Positions 1 through 10,326 of a stretch of 20,692 nucleotides of DNA are shown here, one piece after another. The translations under genes and the position numbers were made by a program. This DNA is from Chloromonas sp. AAM2 (Eukaryota; Chlorophyta; Chlorophyceae; Chlamydomonadales; Chlamydomonadaceae). Numbering within the stretch: position 1 is the first letter of the stretch; every line of letters begins with the position of its first letter. Below the pieces are notes generated by a model. The model was given only the letters and a program-made list of their open reading frames with translations, was not told the origin of the DNA and made no database searches. The stretch is from assembly GCA_004335635.1 (NCBI GenBank), contig QAXH01005806.1, forward strand, positions 1 through 20,692, given 5' to 3'.

Positions 1-115
1 ACACGTCACTCCTCGTAGACATCCTCAGTCCTCATGCCGCACAATTCGATTGGTCGCATACGTCCTTGTGCGCTGTTTTGCCTGCCCTGCTGTCGCCTTC
101 TTCGGGCTAGGTTTG

Positions 116-417
116 GCTAGGCTTTCAGTGCCTCAGTTCCTGAGTGCTTTCCTGAGCTTTTTACGGCCGTGATCTCGTAGACCCGATGATGATGAGGAGA
201 TTGGGTCCAACCGAACACGGCCGTAAAAAGCTCAGGAAGCATCAGAACACTCAGGCACTGAAAGCCTATCCTGACAGACCACATTACAAGCCCGCCAGAA
301 ACTGCCGCCTGTTGTGGGCGCTGTCAGGCTAGGCTTTCAGTGCCTGAGTGTTCTGGTGCTTCCTGAGCTTTTCACGGCCGTGTTTGGCTGGACCCAATCT
401 GTAAGCTCATCATCATC
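116..417. repeat. Fold-back element: inverted repeat with a third direct copy
   Basis: The arms 185-277 and 321-417 are near-complete reverse complements with a few mismatches and one 4-base indel. They run from the GATGATGATGAG / CTCATCATCATC ends to CTGACAG / CTGTCAG, around a spacer of about 43 bases (278-320). A third copy of part of the right arm lies in direct orientation at about 116-172, so 150-171 also pairs perfectly over 22 bases with 216-237. No clear target-site duplication flanks the unit. This is seen directly. That it is a fold-back or MITE-type element, or a rearranged one, is inference. Confidence 0.8.
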
Positions 418-443
418 AAAGAAACAAGTATCACGTGCGTCTC

Positions 444-516
444 GGGGTCGTAGCTCACATGGCAGAGCGCCCGCTTAGCATGCGGGAGGTAGGGGGATCG
501 ATACCCTCTGACTCCA
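444..516 (+). tRNA. trnA-AGC: tRNA-Ala (anticodon AGC)
   Basis: This is a 73-base complete cloverleaf without an intron. The acceptor stem is 444-450 with 509-515 and the discriminator is A516. The D stem is 453-456 with 465-468. The anticodon stem is 470-474 with 482-486, with loop TTAGCAT and anticodon AGC at 477-479. The T stem is 492-496 with 504-508. The third acceptor pair is G446-T513, the G3-U70 pair known as the alanine identity element. The A box TAGCTCACATGG fits the consensus. The B-box region GGATCGATACC departs at T54 (A) and T60 (A). The nearest T run is only TTTT at 571-574, about 55 bases downstream. The 3' CCA is not encoded, as expected for a nuclear gene. It lies 26 bases after the fold-back repeat and points against the minus-strand gene at 823-3049. 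Confidence 0.93.
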
Positions 517-822
517 AGTTACAAAATAGAAACAAGCGTGCCTTGAATGCAAGCTGGTTGCACAGCACTCTTTTGGATTACATAGTCATGGACAGCATTC
601 GGTTAGCAATCCTTGAGGTTGAGTCTACCACTCATGCTGGCTGACTTTCTCATCATGATGATGACTTTATGCAACAGCTGGGTACAGAGGGATTGAAACC
701 CCTTTGTTTGCATCCTACAGCGTGGAAAAGCACTCCCAATGTAAAACCACCCACCCACCCGCACAAACAGACACAGACACACGCTTCCTTTTCTCACGAA
801 TCCTCACTCCTCACACACACCC
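517..822. other. Non-coding stretch between tRNA and minus-strand gene
   Basis: I see no exon here on either strand. It contains a small palindrome CATCATGATGATG near 651-663 and, read on the minus strand, TGTAA at 582-578 and 522-518. TGTAA is the usual polyadenylation signal of chlorophyte nuclear genes, so 582-578 could serve the upstream minus-strand gene whose candidate stop is at 825-823. The motif is short and could be chance. Confidence 0.35.
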
Positions 823-3049
823 TCACTCTTCACTGATCACTCGCACATTCTCAATACCCACCTGCATTGCCGCTTCTGCCTCCCTCCTGTCCCTGCCCTG
901 CTGCCCCGCCTTGGCCATGAGGCCCCTTCTATCACTGGCCAGAGCAGCCGCCTCCCCGCGCGCACGCTCCAACTGTGAGCGCAGGTCCTGGAGCTCGCGA
1001 TCGGCCTGTGACGACCGAGGCCAAGAGAGAGGCAAGACAGGCGATAGCAAGGGCTGGATACATCTCAGGCCTGAGTAAGACACACCCGGTTCGATGACTG
1101 AGGTCCTGGCTGGCAGCAAATAGAGATAAGGGGGACATGGCATGGTTCGAGGATGGGCTAAGAGAGACTGGCGTACCGGGACGCCACAGTGTGTACCACT
1201 ATCATGTCAACAACAGCTACGTCAGCCGTGCTCGCTGCTGGACCGATCCTGTAAACTGGCTGGACCTCCATTGCCAGCACGTGCACACAGCAACACCGAC
1301 CCAAGCCTGCCGTACACCAGACAATACTCACCACTGCCTTAGCTGCTTCCGCCTCCCTCTCCGCCCTTGCCCAGGCGTCCCTTTCCGCCCGCTGCCCGGC
1401 GTCCTGCACGGCCTGCGCCTGTGCAGCCGCTGCCTCCTGCCGGGCGCGGGACACCGCCTGGTGGGCGGCCTGATCGGATAGCTCCTTCACGGTCTGACAA
1501 GGCACATGGATACATACACACACTGATACCGTACTTCTTCAAACGTCGCTTGAGTGGCGATGCCAAAGTGGATGGTACGCTGTCCTGGCTCTCAAAGGCC
1601 ATACCCAGCCACGGTTCTATGACGTGGCGTGGATCGTGTAGATGCGGCCAACATGCAATCAAAGCCATGACGCTAAACTAGTTAGAACAGTGTGGTGATG
1701 CCAACCGAGTCGTTGTGCCGTTTGCATTTTGAAGCCGTCTTGTCCCTTGTTGTTTGGTCAAGCGAGCGTTAGTGACGGTCATTCCACAGTCAAGGCCCCA
1801 AAGCAGGGCAACTGACGTACCTGGACATCCAACCTGTAGTGGTCAACATGCGCCGCCTGATGGCCCAGCATCACCACCAACACCTCCCGCAGCAACTGGT
1901 TCCGCACACCATGCGCATCCACACCACTTGCCACCACACCACTCGTCACCACACCTGCTGCCGCACCCGTCTCGCATTGATCTACATGCCCTTCGCCACC
2001 ATCTGACATGGCCCACATGCTGTCACCGCCATGCATTGTAGCCATGTCAATGCTTAGAGGCCTCTGCAGTGGTCCTGCGGTGCCTGGACGGCCCTCCCCA
2101 TCAACTGACTGCCTGTTGCTACTCAGTGGACTGCCCTCTGCCAATGGCCGGCTGTTCAATTGGCCTTCCACGTCTGCTGACGGCCGGCCGCTGCTGTGGC
2201 TGGAGCCTGCAACTTTGGATACCACAGCAGGTGAGTCCAAGGCAGTACTCGGACGGCTGCTGCTGCCTGGTGCCTTGCCTGTTGGACACTTAGCGCTGGA
2301 AGGCCGGGCTGACTGGGCAGGACTGGTCCGTTTCCGAGCCTGCATGGGCGTTACTGGCCATGCACGTGGTGTGGAAACCGCTGCATGCCCCTCATGCCCA
2401 TTCTCATGCACTGGTGATGGTTGCTGCATGACACAGTCTTCCTTGTGATGCATGCCGGTAAGGGAAGCCATGTCAGCATTGTCGTAAAGACTGTGAGTCT
2501 CAGGTGAGGCAGGAGGGAGCCTGCTGTTGTGGCTGTGGCTGCGCTGTATTCTCCTCGGGGCTGTTTGAGATTGCGGACTGGTGCCCCAGCTGAGCTTCCG
2601 TAGCATAGGTCCTGAACTGGGAATACAGGAACTGCCATCACTTGGAGAGGCCTTCAGCTGCAACGCAGTGTCTGAAGCTGCCACAGGGTCGCCATGGCTG
2701 TGTGGCCTTGTGATGGGAGGCGATGTGTAGCTGTGTTTGGGCGCAGGCAAGCTGACGATTTCAATGCCTGCAGCAGGCGTACGAGACAGCACGGCCATCA
2801 TGCTGCATGATCATATCTTAGGAAAAAATTACGCCTTGCGGAGCCCAGAATGACGTCATCAATTTGACCAGCTATCTGTGTTAGTGTGTGTCACCAAACC
2901 CCTTCACTTGTAGGTTGGACGGGCTGGAGTCCCCTCCCCTCATGTGACTGACCTGATGGAGCGCCATCGTCTGGAAAGGCAAGCGCTGTGGAAAGCAGAG
3001 CTGCACGTTCCTGCTTTACGGCTGCCAGCTCCTGGCGCAGAGCCTGCAT
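823..3049 (-). CDS. Ser/Pro-rich and coiled-coil protein of unknown function (four exons, ends uncertain)
   Basis: Exons proposed on the minus strand are 3049-2953, 2767-1821, 1493-1332 and 1005-862, the last possibly read through to a TGA at 825-823. Phases agree at every join: phase 1 at 2953/2767, phase 0 at 1821/1493 and 1332/1005. The first exon encodes a short helix (ALRQELAAVKQERAALL). The 947-base second exon encodes about 315 residues rich in Ser, Pro, Arg and Gly, probably disordered, with repeated R-x-S-x-D-x-EG motifs and a VxSGV run. The last two exons encode charged, Ala/Gln/Glu-rich heptad-like helix. As modelled the product is about 462 residues. I chose ATG 3049 because a TGA lies in frame a few codons upstream, but TGCAG before 3043 could instead be an acceptor for upstream exons. 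The donor-like CAG|GTGGGT at 862/861 means a further exon could lie beyond the window. I do not recognise the family; a scaffold or cytoskeletal role would be a guess. Confidence 0.6.
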
Positions 3050-3060
3050 GCAGGTGGTGT

Positions 3061-3128
3061 TAGTGCATGCTCAAAGAAAAAGATGTTTGCCAGTTCTGGG
3101 ACAGTTTGTAGGAACAGCACTGGAGTCA
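3061..3128 (-). repeat. Dispersed short repeat, inverted copy
   Basis: Read on the minus strand this matches the plus-strand segment around 4095-4155. Nineteen bases are identical (3085-3103 against 4117-4135), with weaker similarity on both sides, including the T-rich stretch that follows. It has no recognisable termini, so the class of element is unknown. Confidence 0.55.
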
Positions 3129-4005
3129 GTGTGACAGCAGGGAAGCCCGTGGTAGCAGGGTGTCTCCAAGGTGGCTCTGTCTGCCTTTGATAGTAAGCGG
3201 TATGTGTTGGATGATGGGGTTCACACCTTGGCATACGGTCACTACAGACAGGGATCAGGGGCTGGCCATGTGCAATAAGGCACATGCGGGCAGCTTCTGA
3301 CATATGAGCCTTACAATGGTTGATGCTCGTTTGTATGCATGCTCACAACACTGGGCTGTTCATTATCTTGGCTGCACAGCTCACAATTGCACAGTCTACA
3401 TGTGTGCCATACGACTGCCAGTCAGCACAATACATACGGCACAACTTGAACTTGCCTGATTGGAGACCTTTGTGATTCCTCCTTGCCTATGCTACGCTGA
3501 TGTGGGCTGCCTGTGTGCTCAGCAACCTACCTGTAGCGCCATTGTTCAGCCCTTGGACATGTTGCCTTGCAAGATAGACGTCAGCTGTCCACATCAACAA
3601 TCTGACTACAGCAGTGCCAGTTGCGGAACTCAGCAAGGGAAACTGCTCGCAAGTTGTCCGGGTAGAGTTGTTCAACTGCCGCGGCCTAACTGCCACCGGA
3701 TCACTTTCTGCAGCACCAGCCCAAGCGCCAGTCTCGCTACCTGTTTGCGCATGACTACAAACACTGAAGGCTCGCAGCCAGCCCCTCATGTTGTGGCTGG
3801 CCCATCGCAAGAGGCGGGCTCTGCAAACTCCATCGTGGTATGCAACGTGGAAGGCCTTCAACGTTGCCTGAAAGCAAATAACGGGGACGCCAGCAAGGCA
3901 GGTCATCAAAGCTTATGTTGTTGCTCAAAATGCCCGCACACATCCAACACCACCGCAGCCAGCCAGCTTTGGTCAATACACACCAAAAAAGCCCAGTATC
4001 CATAT

Positions 4006-4155
4006 GTCCCACTACTGGCAGTGCACCATCGTCTACCAACAAATCTTGTTTGGACACACATGAGTGTCACCTTGAGGTCACAGTCAAGCACTGGTTTCAG
4101 TGCAACACGCAAGAATTGTCCCAGAACTGGCAAACTTCGTTTTTCTTGCCACCAC
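4006..4155 (+). repeat. Dispersed short repeat, copy A
   Basis: Two blocks of this segment recur at about 4993-5190. One is GTCCCACTACTGGCAGTGCACC (4006 onward) against GTCCCAGAAGTGGCAATGCACC (4993 onward). The other is the CCAGAACTGG core (4113-4137) against 5151-5175. Order and orientation are kept in both copies, so this is a diverged duplication or two insertions of one family. An inverted partial copy lies at 3061-3128. Confidence 0.6.
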
Positions 4156-4649
4156 ACCTTCTTCACCACAAGCATAGAATGACTGCGATTCTGATGGCCA
4201 TCCATGCTGTCTGCTGTGCACTGCAGTGCCAAGAATTCGTCCAGGCATTTAAAGAGTGTTCTCTGCCCACAAGGCGCAGCAACTAATTGAACGCTCTCGC
4301 GGGCGACTGAGTGTTTTGGCCTTGCTTGCGGCATATGTAATGGTAGTCCGTGGGACAATTGGCCAGATGGCTTCAACTTGTGCATGATATGTTCTGGAAT
4401 TGCCCAACAGGCCTCACACCAGCTGGTCTAGTGTCCAACACTTGAGTGCCCTTGAATAATAATTTGATGCTTGGTGGTCTGTTGGTTGACTGTTCAGCGA
4501 GAACTTCAAGAACTCTTCAACAATCAGGACGCACCTCGCACACCTTCTGTGCTTGCTTATTGATTGCACCTGAAAAATTCGTGATTTCTTTACGTTTGGT
4601 TGAACCCAGCAGAAACCATTGTGAGAAACCATGGTCATTGGTAGACAAG

Positions 4650-4764
4650 TACAGTGACTGTCCCTTTATCCAACCAAATTCATGGGGGTGTGAGTCCCCT
4701 TACAAACACAGCCCTGAACACTGATAGGATCTTGGGCCGGTCGGAAATAGGGACTGTCACTGTA
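4650..4764. mobile_element. 115-bp MITE with TA target-site duplication
   Basis: TA at 4650-4651 and TA at 4763-4764 bracket terminal inverted repeats of about 24 bases. The left one is 4652-4675, beginning CAGTGACTGTCCCTTTATCC. The right one is 4739-4762, whose reverse complement begins CAGTGACAGTCCCTATTTCC. Only about five positions differ. The interior (about 63 bases) has no coding capacity. A TA duplication with CAGT termini is what the Tc1/mariner-pogo superfamily leaves, so a non-autonomous member of that superfamily is the likely identity. The same left end recurs at 11136-11171. Confidence 0.82.
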
Positions 4765-4992
4765 CATTCTCTTCACGTTTGTTTCAAATCTGATATTTTC
4801 CTGTTCATCTGCAACCGCCGAGAAACCTCCGCGTTCAACAAGTGGTAGCAACACAGTTACAACTTTGTTCAGTTGCGCAACAGCAACAACCCAACGCAAT
4901 GCATGCAAGACAACAATCTCCAAGCACCCTGTGTCTCAATAGTGTACAGCCTAAGGGTTCACACTGTAGTTCCTATCTAGTCCTGGTTTGCT

Positions 4993-5068
4993 GTCCCAGA
5001 AGTGGCAATGCACCGTCTACCACAACACGCTATGGTCACCCCGCGATTCACCCTGTATGTGATTGACA

Positions 5069-5109
<41 letters not shown>

Positions 5110-5190
5110 GTGTATGTGCTGAGACACACCGGTTTCAATGCCAGTCCCACGAATTTCCCCAGAACTGGTCAACTTTTCTTTTTGGACAGG
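4993..5190 (+). repeat. Dispersed short repeat, copy B, split by a (CA)n tract
   Basis: This is the second copy of the segment at 4006-4155. Its two conserved blocks (4993-5028 and about 5128-5190) are separated by extra sequence, most of it the (CA)n microsatellite at 5070-5107. The spacing between blocks is 158 bases here against 107 in copy A. Confidence 0.58.
5070..5107. repeat. (CA)n microsatellite
   Basis: An uninterrupted CA run of about 19 units lies inside a dispersed repeat copy. It is not within any predicted exon. Confidence 0.95.
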
Positions 5191-6143
5191 GCCACTTGAA
5201 CATGCTATACGATTACCACAAACATAGACACATTGATACGTCAGCCTGCACATGGCCCTGCCATCAAATTGCAAAACACCATGGCCGCAACTTCAGATCT
5301 CCCTTTCCAGCTATGGTCACGTGCGCCAGCAAGCTGCAAGCGTTCCATTAACCAACCATGCCCCAACCTGATGCGCATGGTCTGGTGATGCATATCTCCA
5401 CACTACCACTCTCTGGGTTGGATCGCTTGCTCAGGTCCTGGTATTTGTGATCAAATCATGGCAGACAGCACTGCACAACTCTCAGTTTCTCACACTTTCT
5501 CTCTCAGGGTCCCAAGCAGTACATTCTCAAAACAGGAAACGCCTTTGCGTGCATATGTGGCGTCGTATCTTCTTGCCCGGCCTGCTTGGGCCATGGCCAA
5601 GCGTCCTAACATGGATCCTCAACATGTTCCTGACCATACCATGCATGCAGCCATGATGCTCAGCAAATGCCACACATGATTGCAGTTGCTGTAAGGCCTT
5701 CCAAGCAAGCAGTGGCTCATAACAGATACCTGTCAAATCGCTCCAACAATGCACACACCCCATATCAAGATGTAGCATAAGCGTATGCAGTCCAGCACAA
5801 CTGATTGTGATTGCAACTCGCAAGCGTCACGCCATGCAGTCCTGCCGCTACAGGCCCCAAACAAACTCCTACAAAACCAGTCAGGGCCAGTTGTCCTATC
5901 AACAGCTACAGCCAGTGAGCGTGACAACAATAGTTTTTGCTTCACCTGCCCACCACCTACTGTCTCCCCATCTGGTAACCTGGGACGTGGGACCACCCTA
6001 CGCCTAAAGCCAGCAAACCACCGCCACACCATGCTGAGCCACTGGTGAGTGAACCACGGATGCGCAGCAAAGGCAAGAGGCCTTACTCCTGGCACCATTG
6101 CACCAACACTACCTGCACGCCTCTTTTAGTACATGGTGCCTTA

Positions 6144-6217
6144 GCATACCCTGCATGACTGCATGACTGTTATGCAATACCCTGCATGTTACGCATACCC
6201 TGCATGACTGTTATGCC
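6144..6217. repeat. Short imperfect tandem repeat (TACCCTGCATGACTGTTATGC type)
   Basis: The motif GCATACCCTGCATGACT occurs at 6144-6160 and 6192-6208. A related copy, AATACCCTGCATGTTAC, lies between them, and GACTGTTATGC occurs twice. The array lies in the 3' flank of the DUF2358 gene. No function is apparent. Confidence 0.7.
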
Positions 6218-6682
6218 ACTTCTGCTTCCTGTTGCCAACCATGCACTGAATCCTAGCATCAACAAGTTGACGGACGGCTCATGGCTACACTTCCAGCCCC
6301 TGACAGTATGGACCAAGTCCAAACATTCCCAGTGCCCGGTGTCTTCCCTACGTTTCGTACCACCCAGACTACAACACCTTCTGTCTGCCTTAAGCGCTGC
6401 TCAACCCACCAAATCCAGCTCTGTGCGCCTCACCAAGCTTGGCAAAACAACAAACTGCTTGGCTGCATCAGCTCTGCCAGCCATGACCTCTGCCACCTGG
6501 CCCTTGCTTCCACATGCCCACAACTCCTCCATGTGCCGATGGCCACCTACTCAATGCCAGTTCCTCGAACCCCCCAACCACCAACCAACCAGTCGCATCA
6601 CATGGGATGCGCAGCGTTTGGACCAGCAGCATAATCACTTGTGCTTGCACATACATCAACCGAATGCAGGCCACCTGCACCT

Positions 6683-9129
6683 TCAGCGGGATGGGCTGGG
6701 CTCCATGCTGCCGGCTGTGAGAGATGCGCGCACCCCGTCTTCCCCTGTGGCGCCCACCCCTTGCAGCCCCAACAGCGACTCACTGGCCGTCAATGCCTGC
6801 CGCAACCGCCGCCACCCCGGGTTTGAGGACCAGCCAGGCTGGCTGCTGGACCCACCATCCGCTGCAGCAACCATGGCATCGTTGCCAGCTCCCGCTCCCG
6901 CTGCTGCTGCTTCACCTGGTGATCCAGCCACCCATGACCAACACGCTGATTGCAACGTAGCAGGCTGGGCTGCATCCAGCGTGCGTTTAACTGTTGCCTG
7001 GCGGGCAGCATACGTCTGGCGGATGGTGTGTTGCAGGTGCTGCGAGGTTGCTAGATCCGGCAGGCCTGCCAAGGGAGCAGCACGTGATACCATGCCACTG
7101 GTAGAGGTGGTCAAAGGGGTGCGCGTATGCCATAGTAGCACAGGCTCTTGCGGGCCCTGGCATGGGTCTGCCAGCACGGGCTGCAGCGCGGGCTGCTGCT
7201 GCTGCTGCTGGGGTTGCTGTAGCTGAGCGGAGTTTGAGGGCATGTACCAGGCGCCTGCACAAGACAGGCAGGCACAGACACCAGGCATCATGCACACATT
7301 CTACATGCTATTCCAACATGTGCTGAACGACAGCAGAACACAAGTAGCAGTTTCGCTTCTTCTGCCTCCGGCATAGCAAGCAACGGTCCAGGTAGCGACT
7401 CATACTGATGAGCATGCAGGGGTGACCTACCGCCACTTGTATGTCCACTCAAAATCAGGTGGAGACTGACTGTTTGATACGAACGAGATGGGTCACTTAA
7501 AGTGTCAGAAAGACATGCTGCCTGTTCTGCTGCATTGCAAGCCAGTGTCATTCCACGCATTCAGCATGCCCATCTGCTGTGCATTCCATCATGCAGAATC
7601 CTGTTTCTGCCACTGACCTGGGCATGGCTGCTGCTGGGGCACTGAGTTGGGTATCAAGTTTAGATTGACCAGGTTGAGTGGGCTGGTGAGCATGGGCGGG
7701 TCCCTGAGCACAACGTTATCCACTGAGTGCTCATATACCCGCCCAGTGTTGTCCAGCTTGTAGGTGGAGATGCCGTCAAAGAGGCCCTCGGCTTCCCAGG
7801 GAACGCGGGGATTGCCATGCACAGTCCACCTGCAGCATGGGGACATGGGGCAACAGAGGGTCAAGACGGGCAGTATGATGCACCAAGCACAGCGAGAGGC
7901 GCAAAACAGGCAGGAAGATGAGCCGCCTAAACATCTGCTGGGATGGTTTCATTTACAACTGGCTGGAACCTGCTCACAACTTGGCTGCTTAATGATAACA
8001 TATGCCTCATACGCACCAGCGCTCCACAGCTACAGTCTCCTCACCTCATCTTGATAACGTCATCTGTGGGCTGCCAAATGCGCTTGATCTCAACGTACAA
8101 GCGGCTGAAAAAGATTCTGCCGTGAAAGCGCAAGGACCAGAACAACAACTTGTAGTTCTTGATGCCCTCCAGTTTGTTGCGAGGGTCCCGGAACACAATG
8201 TCATCCCGGTAGATGGAGTCTGCATGCCAGAAGGTCATGGCAGTGTCAGTTGAGCAGCACCCAATCACAAGGGGTCGTATGGCCACTTGTGTGCACCCGT
8301 ACTCTGGCCATGCTGTGCTGACCAAGTAAAAAGAGGAATCGTCCTTTCTGTGTTCCTCCATGTGGCATTGCATGCACGCATACAGTTCCCTGTTAGCCAT
8401 GCCATGATGCAGTGGCACCCACCCTGCTGAGCGACAACAGGGAGATGGCACATTGTTTGAACCGTCTTCTGCTCCGTTTCAAATAGGTGCATTCAACAAC
8501 TGTTGCTCTGCAGGTCTAGCTATTCAGAAGCAGGAGCTTGAATGGCTTGTCCACAGGCCAACCCGGCACCCATACCCTTGTCCGTTGCCCGTGATTGTGC
8601 TCACAACCCCAATAAGATGCGACAATGCAAACATAGGCCGCATGCACCCACAGTTGAGGTCGCGGCCGAAGAGGTCTGGGATGTCCTCCCTCAAGGTGCG
8701 AATGGCATCGCCGACGTTGGCAAAATAATCCGGTGTGCGCTCCTTATTACGAGTGCGCTGTGGCTTCTCCTCCGTTGTCACTCGCAATATCTGCGGCTGC
8801 GCCAGCGTTTCGAGTGCCGCTCCTCGCGGTGCAGAGTCCACCAGACCAGAAGGATCAAACGCCAGTGGGGAAAGGCTGTGGCTTATGCTGGTGCTGTAAT
8901 TGGAAAGGAACGCGCTCGCATCGTCCAGAGGCAGGGTTTCTGGTGATGGTGTCTCAGCGAGAAGTCTGTCCAAGACGTAGGGCTGCATACCAGGGAACCG
9001 GGGGTCCCGCTTGCGATGTGGCCTTTGCAGCAGCTTGCTGCTGTGTGCCACTACAGCATTTCTCTGTAGCTGGCCTTGAATGCCCGGAGAAACTGTGTGA
9101 TTCTGCGCCATCAGAACGCCTAGCGGCAT
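6683..9129 (-). CDS. DUF2358 family protein, probably plastid-targeted, with Gln-rich C-terminal extension
   Basis: Four exons on the minus strand: 9129-8652, 8219-8045, 7829-7618 and 7254-6683 (TGA). Joins are phase 1, 2 and 1, giving 478 residues. Each join restores the family pattern: RDLN|Y|SIYRDDIVF at the first and VIKM|R|WTVHGNPRVPWEAEG at the second. DUF2358 spans about residues 134-262, with FRDP, FHGRIFF, RIWQP, WTVHG and KLDxxGRVYEHxVDNV conserved. Related plant and cyanobacterial proteins adopt an NTF2-like fold and their biochemical role is not established. Residues 1 to about 45 are rich in Ser, Arg, Lys, Gln and hydrophobics with almost no acids, which fits a transit peptide. 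ATG 9129 follows in-frame TGA TAA within about 20 bases and has A at -3; ATG 9111 is an alternative. Exon 4 (190 codons) encodes a poly-Gln run and Ala/Gly/Ser-rich tail absent from the core family. A donor-like GTGAGT inside exon 4 (about 6785) leaves room for another 3' end, and I see no minus-strand TGTAA for about 1.8 kb downstream. Confidence 0.88.
7192..7210. repeat. (GCT)n / (CAG)n tract encoding poly-Gln
   Basis: A trinucleotide run within exon 4 of the minus-strand DUF2358 gene, read as CAG and giving six Gln after LQQP. It probably varies in length between strains, as such tracts often do. Confidence 0.85.
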
Positions 9130-10089
9130 TTTCCGACCCCTTTATCAGCAGTAGAAAGCAGTGATGTGGGTTCAACAGTCGTCTGGTGTCAGCCTCGCCT
9201 GGACCTTCAACAACTTGTGGCGGAAAAAGAAATGCTTCTGGCTGCAAAGCGTGTCTCGTGCCGTGGAAGCTGCAGGTTGTTCGTGTCGCTTGTGTTTAGC
9301 TCCAATGCTCTGGTGTAGAGAGAACACAAGTCACAAGTGGCCGACGCACGTTTTGCAAAATCGGTTGATAGTTTCCAATTCTTCCTCAGCAGACCAACGC
9401 CAGTCAACCTCACTAAGCAGCACAACCTGACGTCCTAACCTGGCTGGCACTATTTGCGGGTCAGCAACTGTAGCAGCTGGTACAGTACTAAGCATTCACC
9501 TACAAACTACAGCGTCAGAGTTCATACTACAGCGTTCAAGTTTGCCCTGAAAGTAACCCGTACGCTGTATGAGTCCCGTCGCATGCAACAACTCTAAAGC
9601 ACACTACTCATGTGACGCCCTGAGGTGCAGCTGCCAACTTTACATCATGGACCGCCACGGGCCAACTGTACATCAGCCCATCGGGTAGCATGTACAGCTC
9701 GTCCACACGAGCTGAGGCGTCAACAGTCATAAATTAGTGCAAGAAGGGGTGAAGAGTTGATGGGCGTATGACTTGTCTGTCAGGGCATTACCCACGCTAG
9801 CGGGCCCGTAAGAAGTTGAATCTGTATTTGAATCATCAGCAGAAGAAGAGCAGTACCTTCCATTAGTTACATGCGATGCTGCGCACACGTAGTCAAGAGA
9901 GAATCCCCAACAGCTGTAGGTATCCTTGTCTGTGGGTCTGAGCAGACATGGGTAAACTGGTTGTCACTTTCGAGTCCATCAGCCTATGGGTTTTTCTGCA
10001 AGGTTTTTCCAGCCAGATCCAAGCTTTTCTCCTTGCAGTCTGCAGATGTGGCCTGTCAAAACAGCGAACCACTATGCGGGCTCCCACAT
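9130..10089. promoter_or_regulatory. Upstream flank of the DUF2358 gene, no exon seen
   Basis: The first bases above ATG 9129 (minus) should hold its 5' UTR and promoter. I see no convincing TATA box or other defined element. ORFs in 9130-9430 are short and lack domain patterns. The rest, up to the assembly gap, shows no feature I can support. Confidence 0.3.
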
Positions 10090-10326
10090 NNNNNNNNNNN
10101 NNNNNNNNNNNNNNNNNNNNNNNNNNNNNNNNNNNNNNNNNNNNNNNNNNNNNNNNNNNNNNNNNNNNNNNNNNNNNNNNNNNNNNNNNNNNNNNNNNNN
10201 NNNNNNNNNNNNNNNNNNNNNNNNNNNNNNNNNNNNNNNNNNNNNNNNNNNNNNNNNNNNNNNNNNNNNNNNNNNNNNNNNNNNNNNNNNNNNNNNNNNN
10301 NNNNNNNNNNNNNNNNNNNNNNNNNN
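10090..10326. other. Assembly gap (237 N)
   Basis: An unbroken run of N. Flanking sequence on both sides is unremarkable, and ORFs crossing it are artefacts. The true length may differ from 237. Confidence 0.99.

Larger units (their letters stand above)
3050..6682. other. Gene-poor region with dispersed repeats
   Basis: About 3.6 kb separate the Ser/Pro-rich gene from the 3' end of the DUF2358 gene. I found no phase-consistent exon set on either strand. ORFs of up to 240 codons are present (for example 3460-4182 plus) but are Cys/Thr/His-rich, lack domain patterns and overlap repeats. The stretch holds the MITE at 4650-4764, three copies of another short repeat, a (CA)n tract and a tandem repeat at 6144-6217, listed separately. 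Upstream exons of the Ser/Pro-rich gene could be hidden here. Confidence 0.5.

Noticed and set aside
435..644. Plus-strand ORF of 69 codons
   Set aside because: It runs straight through the tRNA-Ala gene; its sequence is translated tRNA.
704..1481. Plus-strand ORFs opposite the coiled-coil exons
   Set aside because: They mirror the GC-rich minus-strand exons, where heptads, splice sites and phases support the minus strand.
3460..4182. Plus-strand ORF of 240 codons
   Set aside because: Cys/Thr/Ser/His-rich with no domain pattern or heptads, overlaps a dispersed repeat copy, and has no supporting splice partners.
6186..7226. Plus-strand ORF of 346 codons
   Set aside because: Its second half is antisense to DUF2358 exon 4, and the frame is open because of the low-complexity GC-rich repeats there. 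The first half covers the tandem repeat flank.
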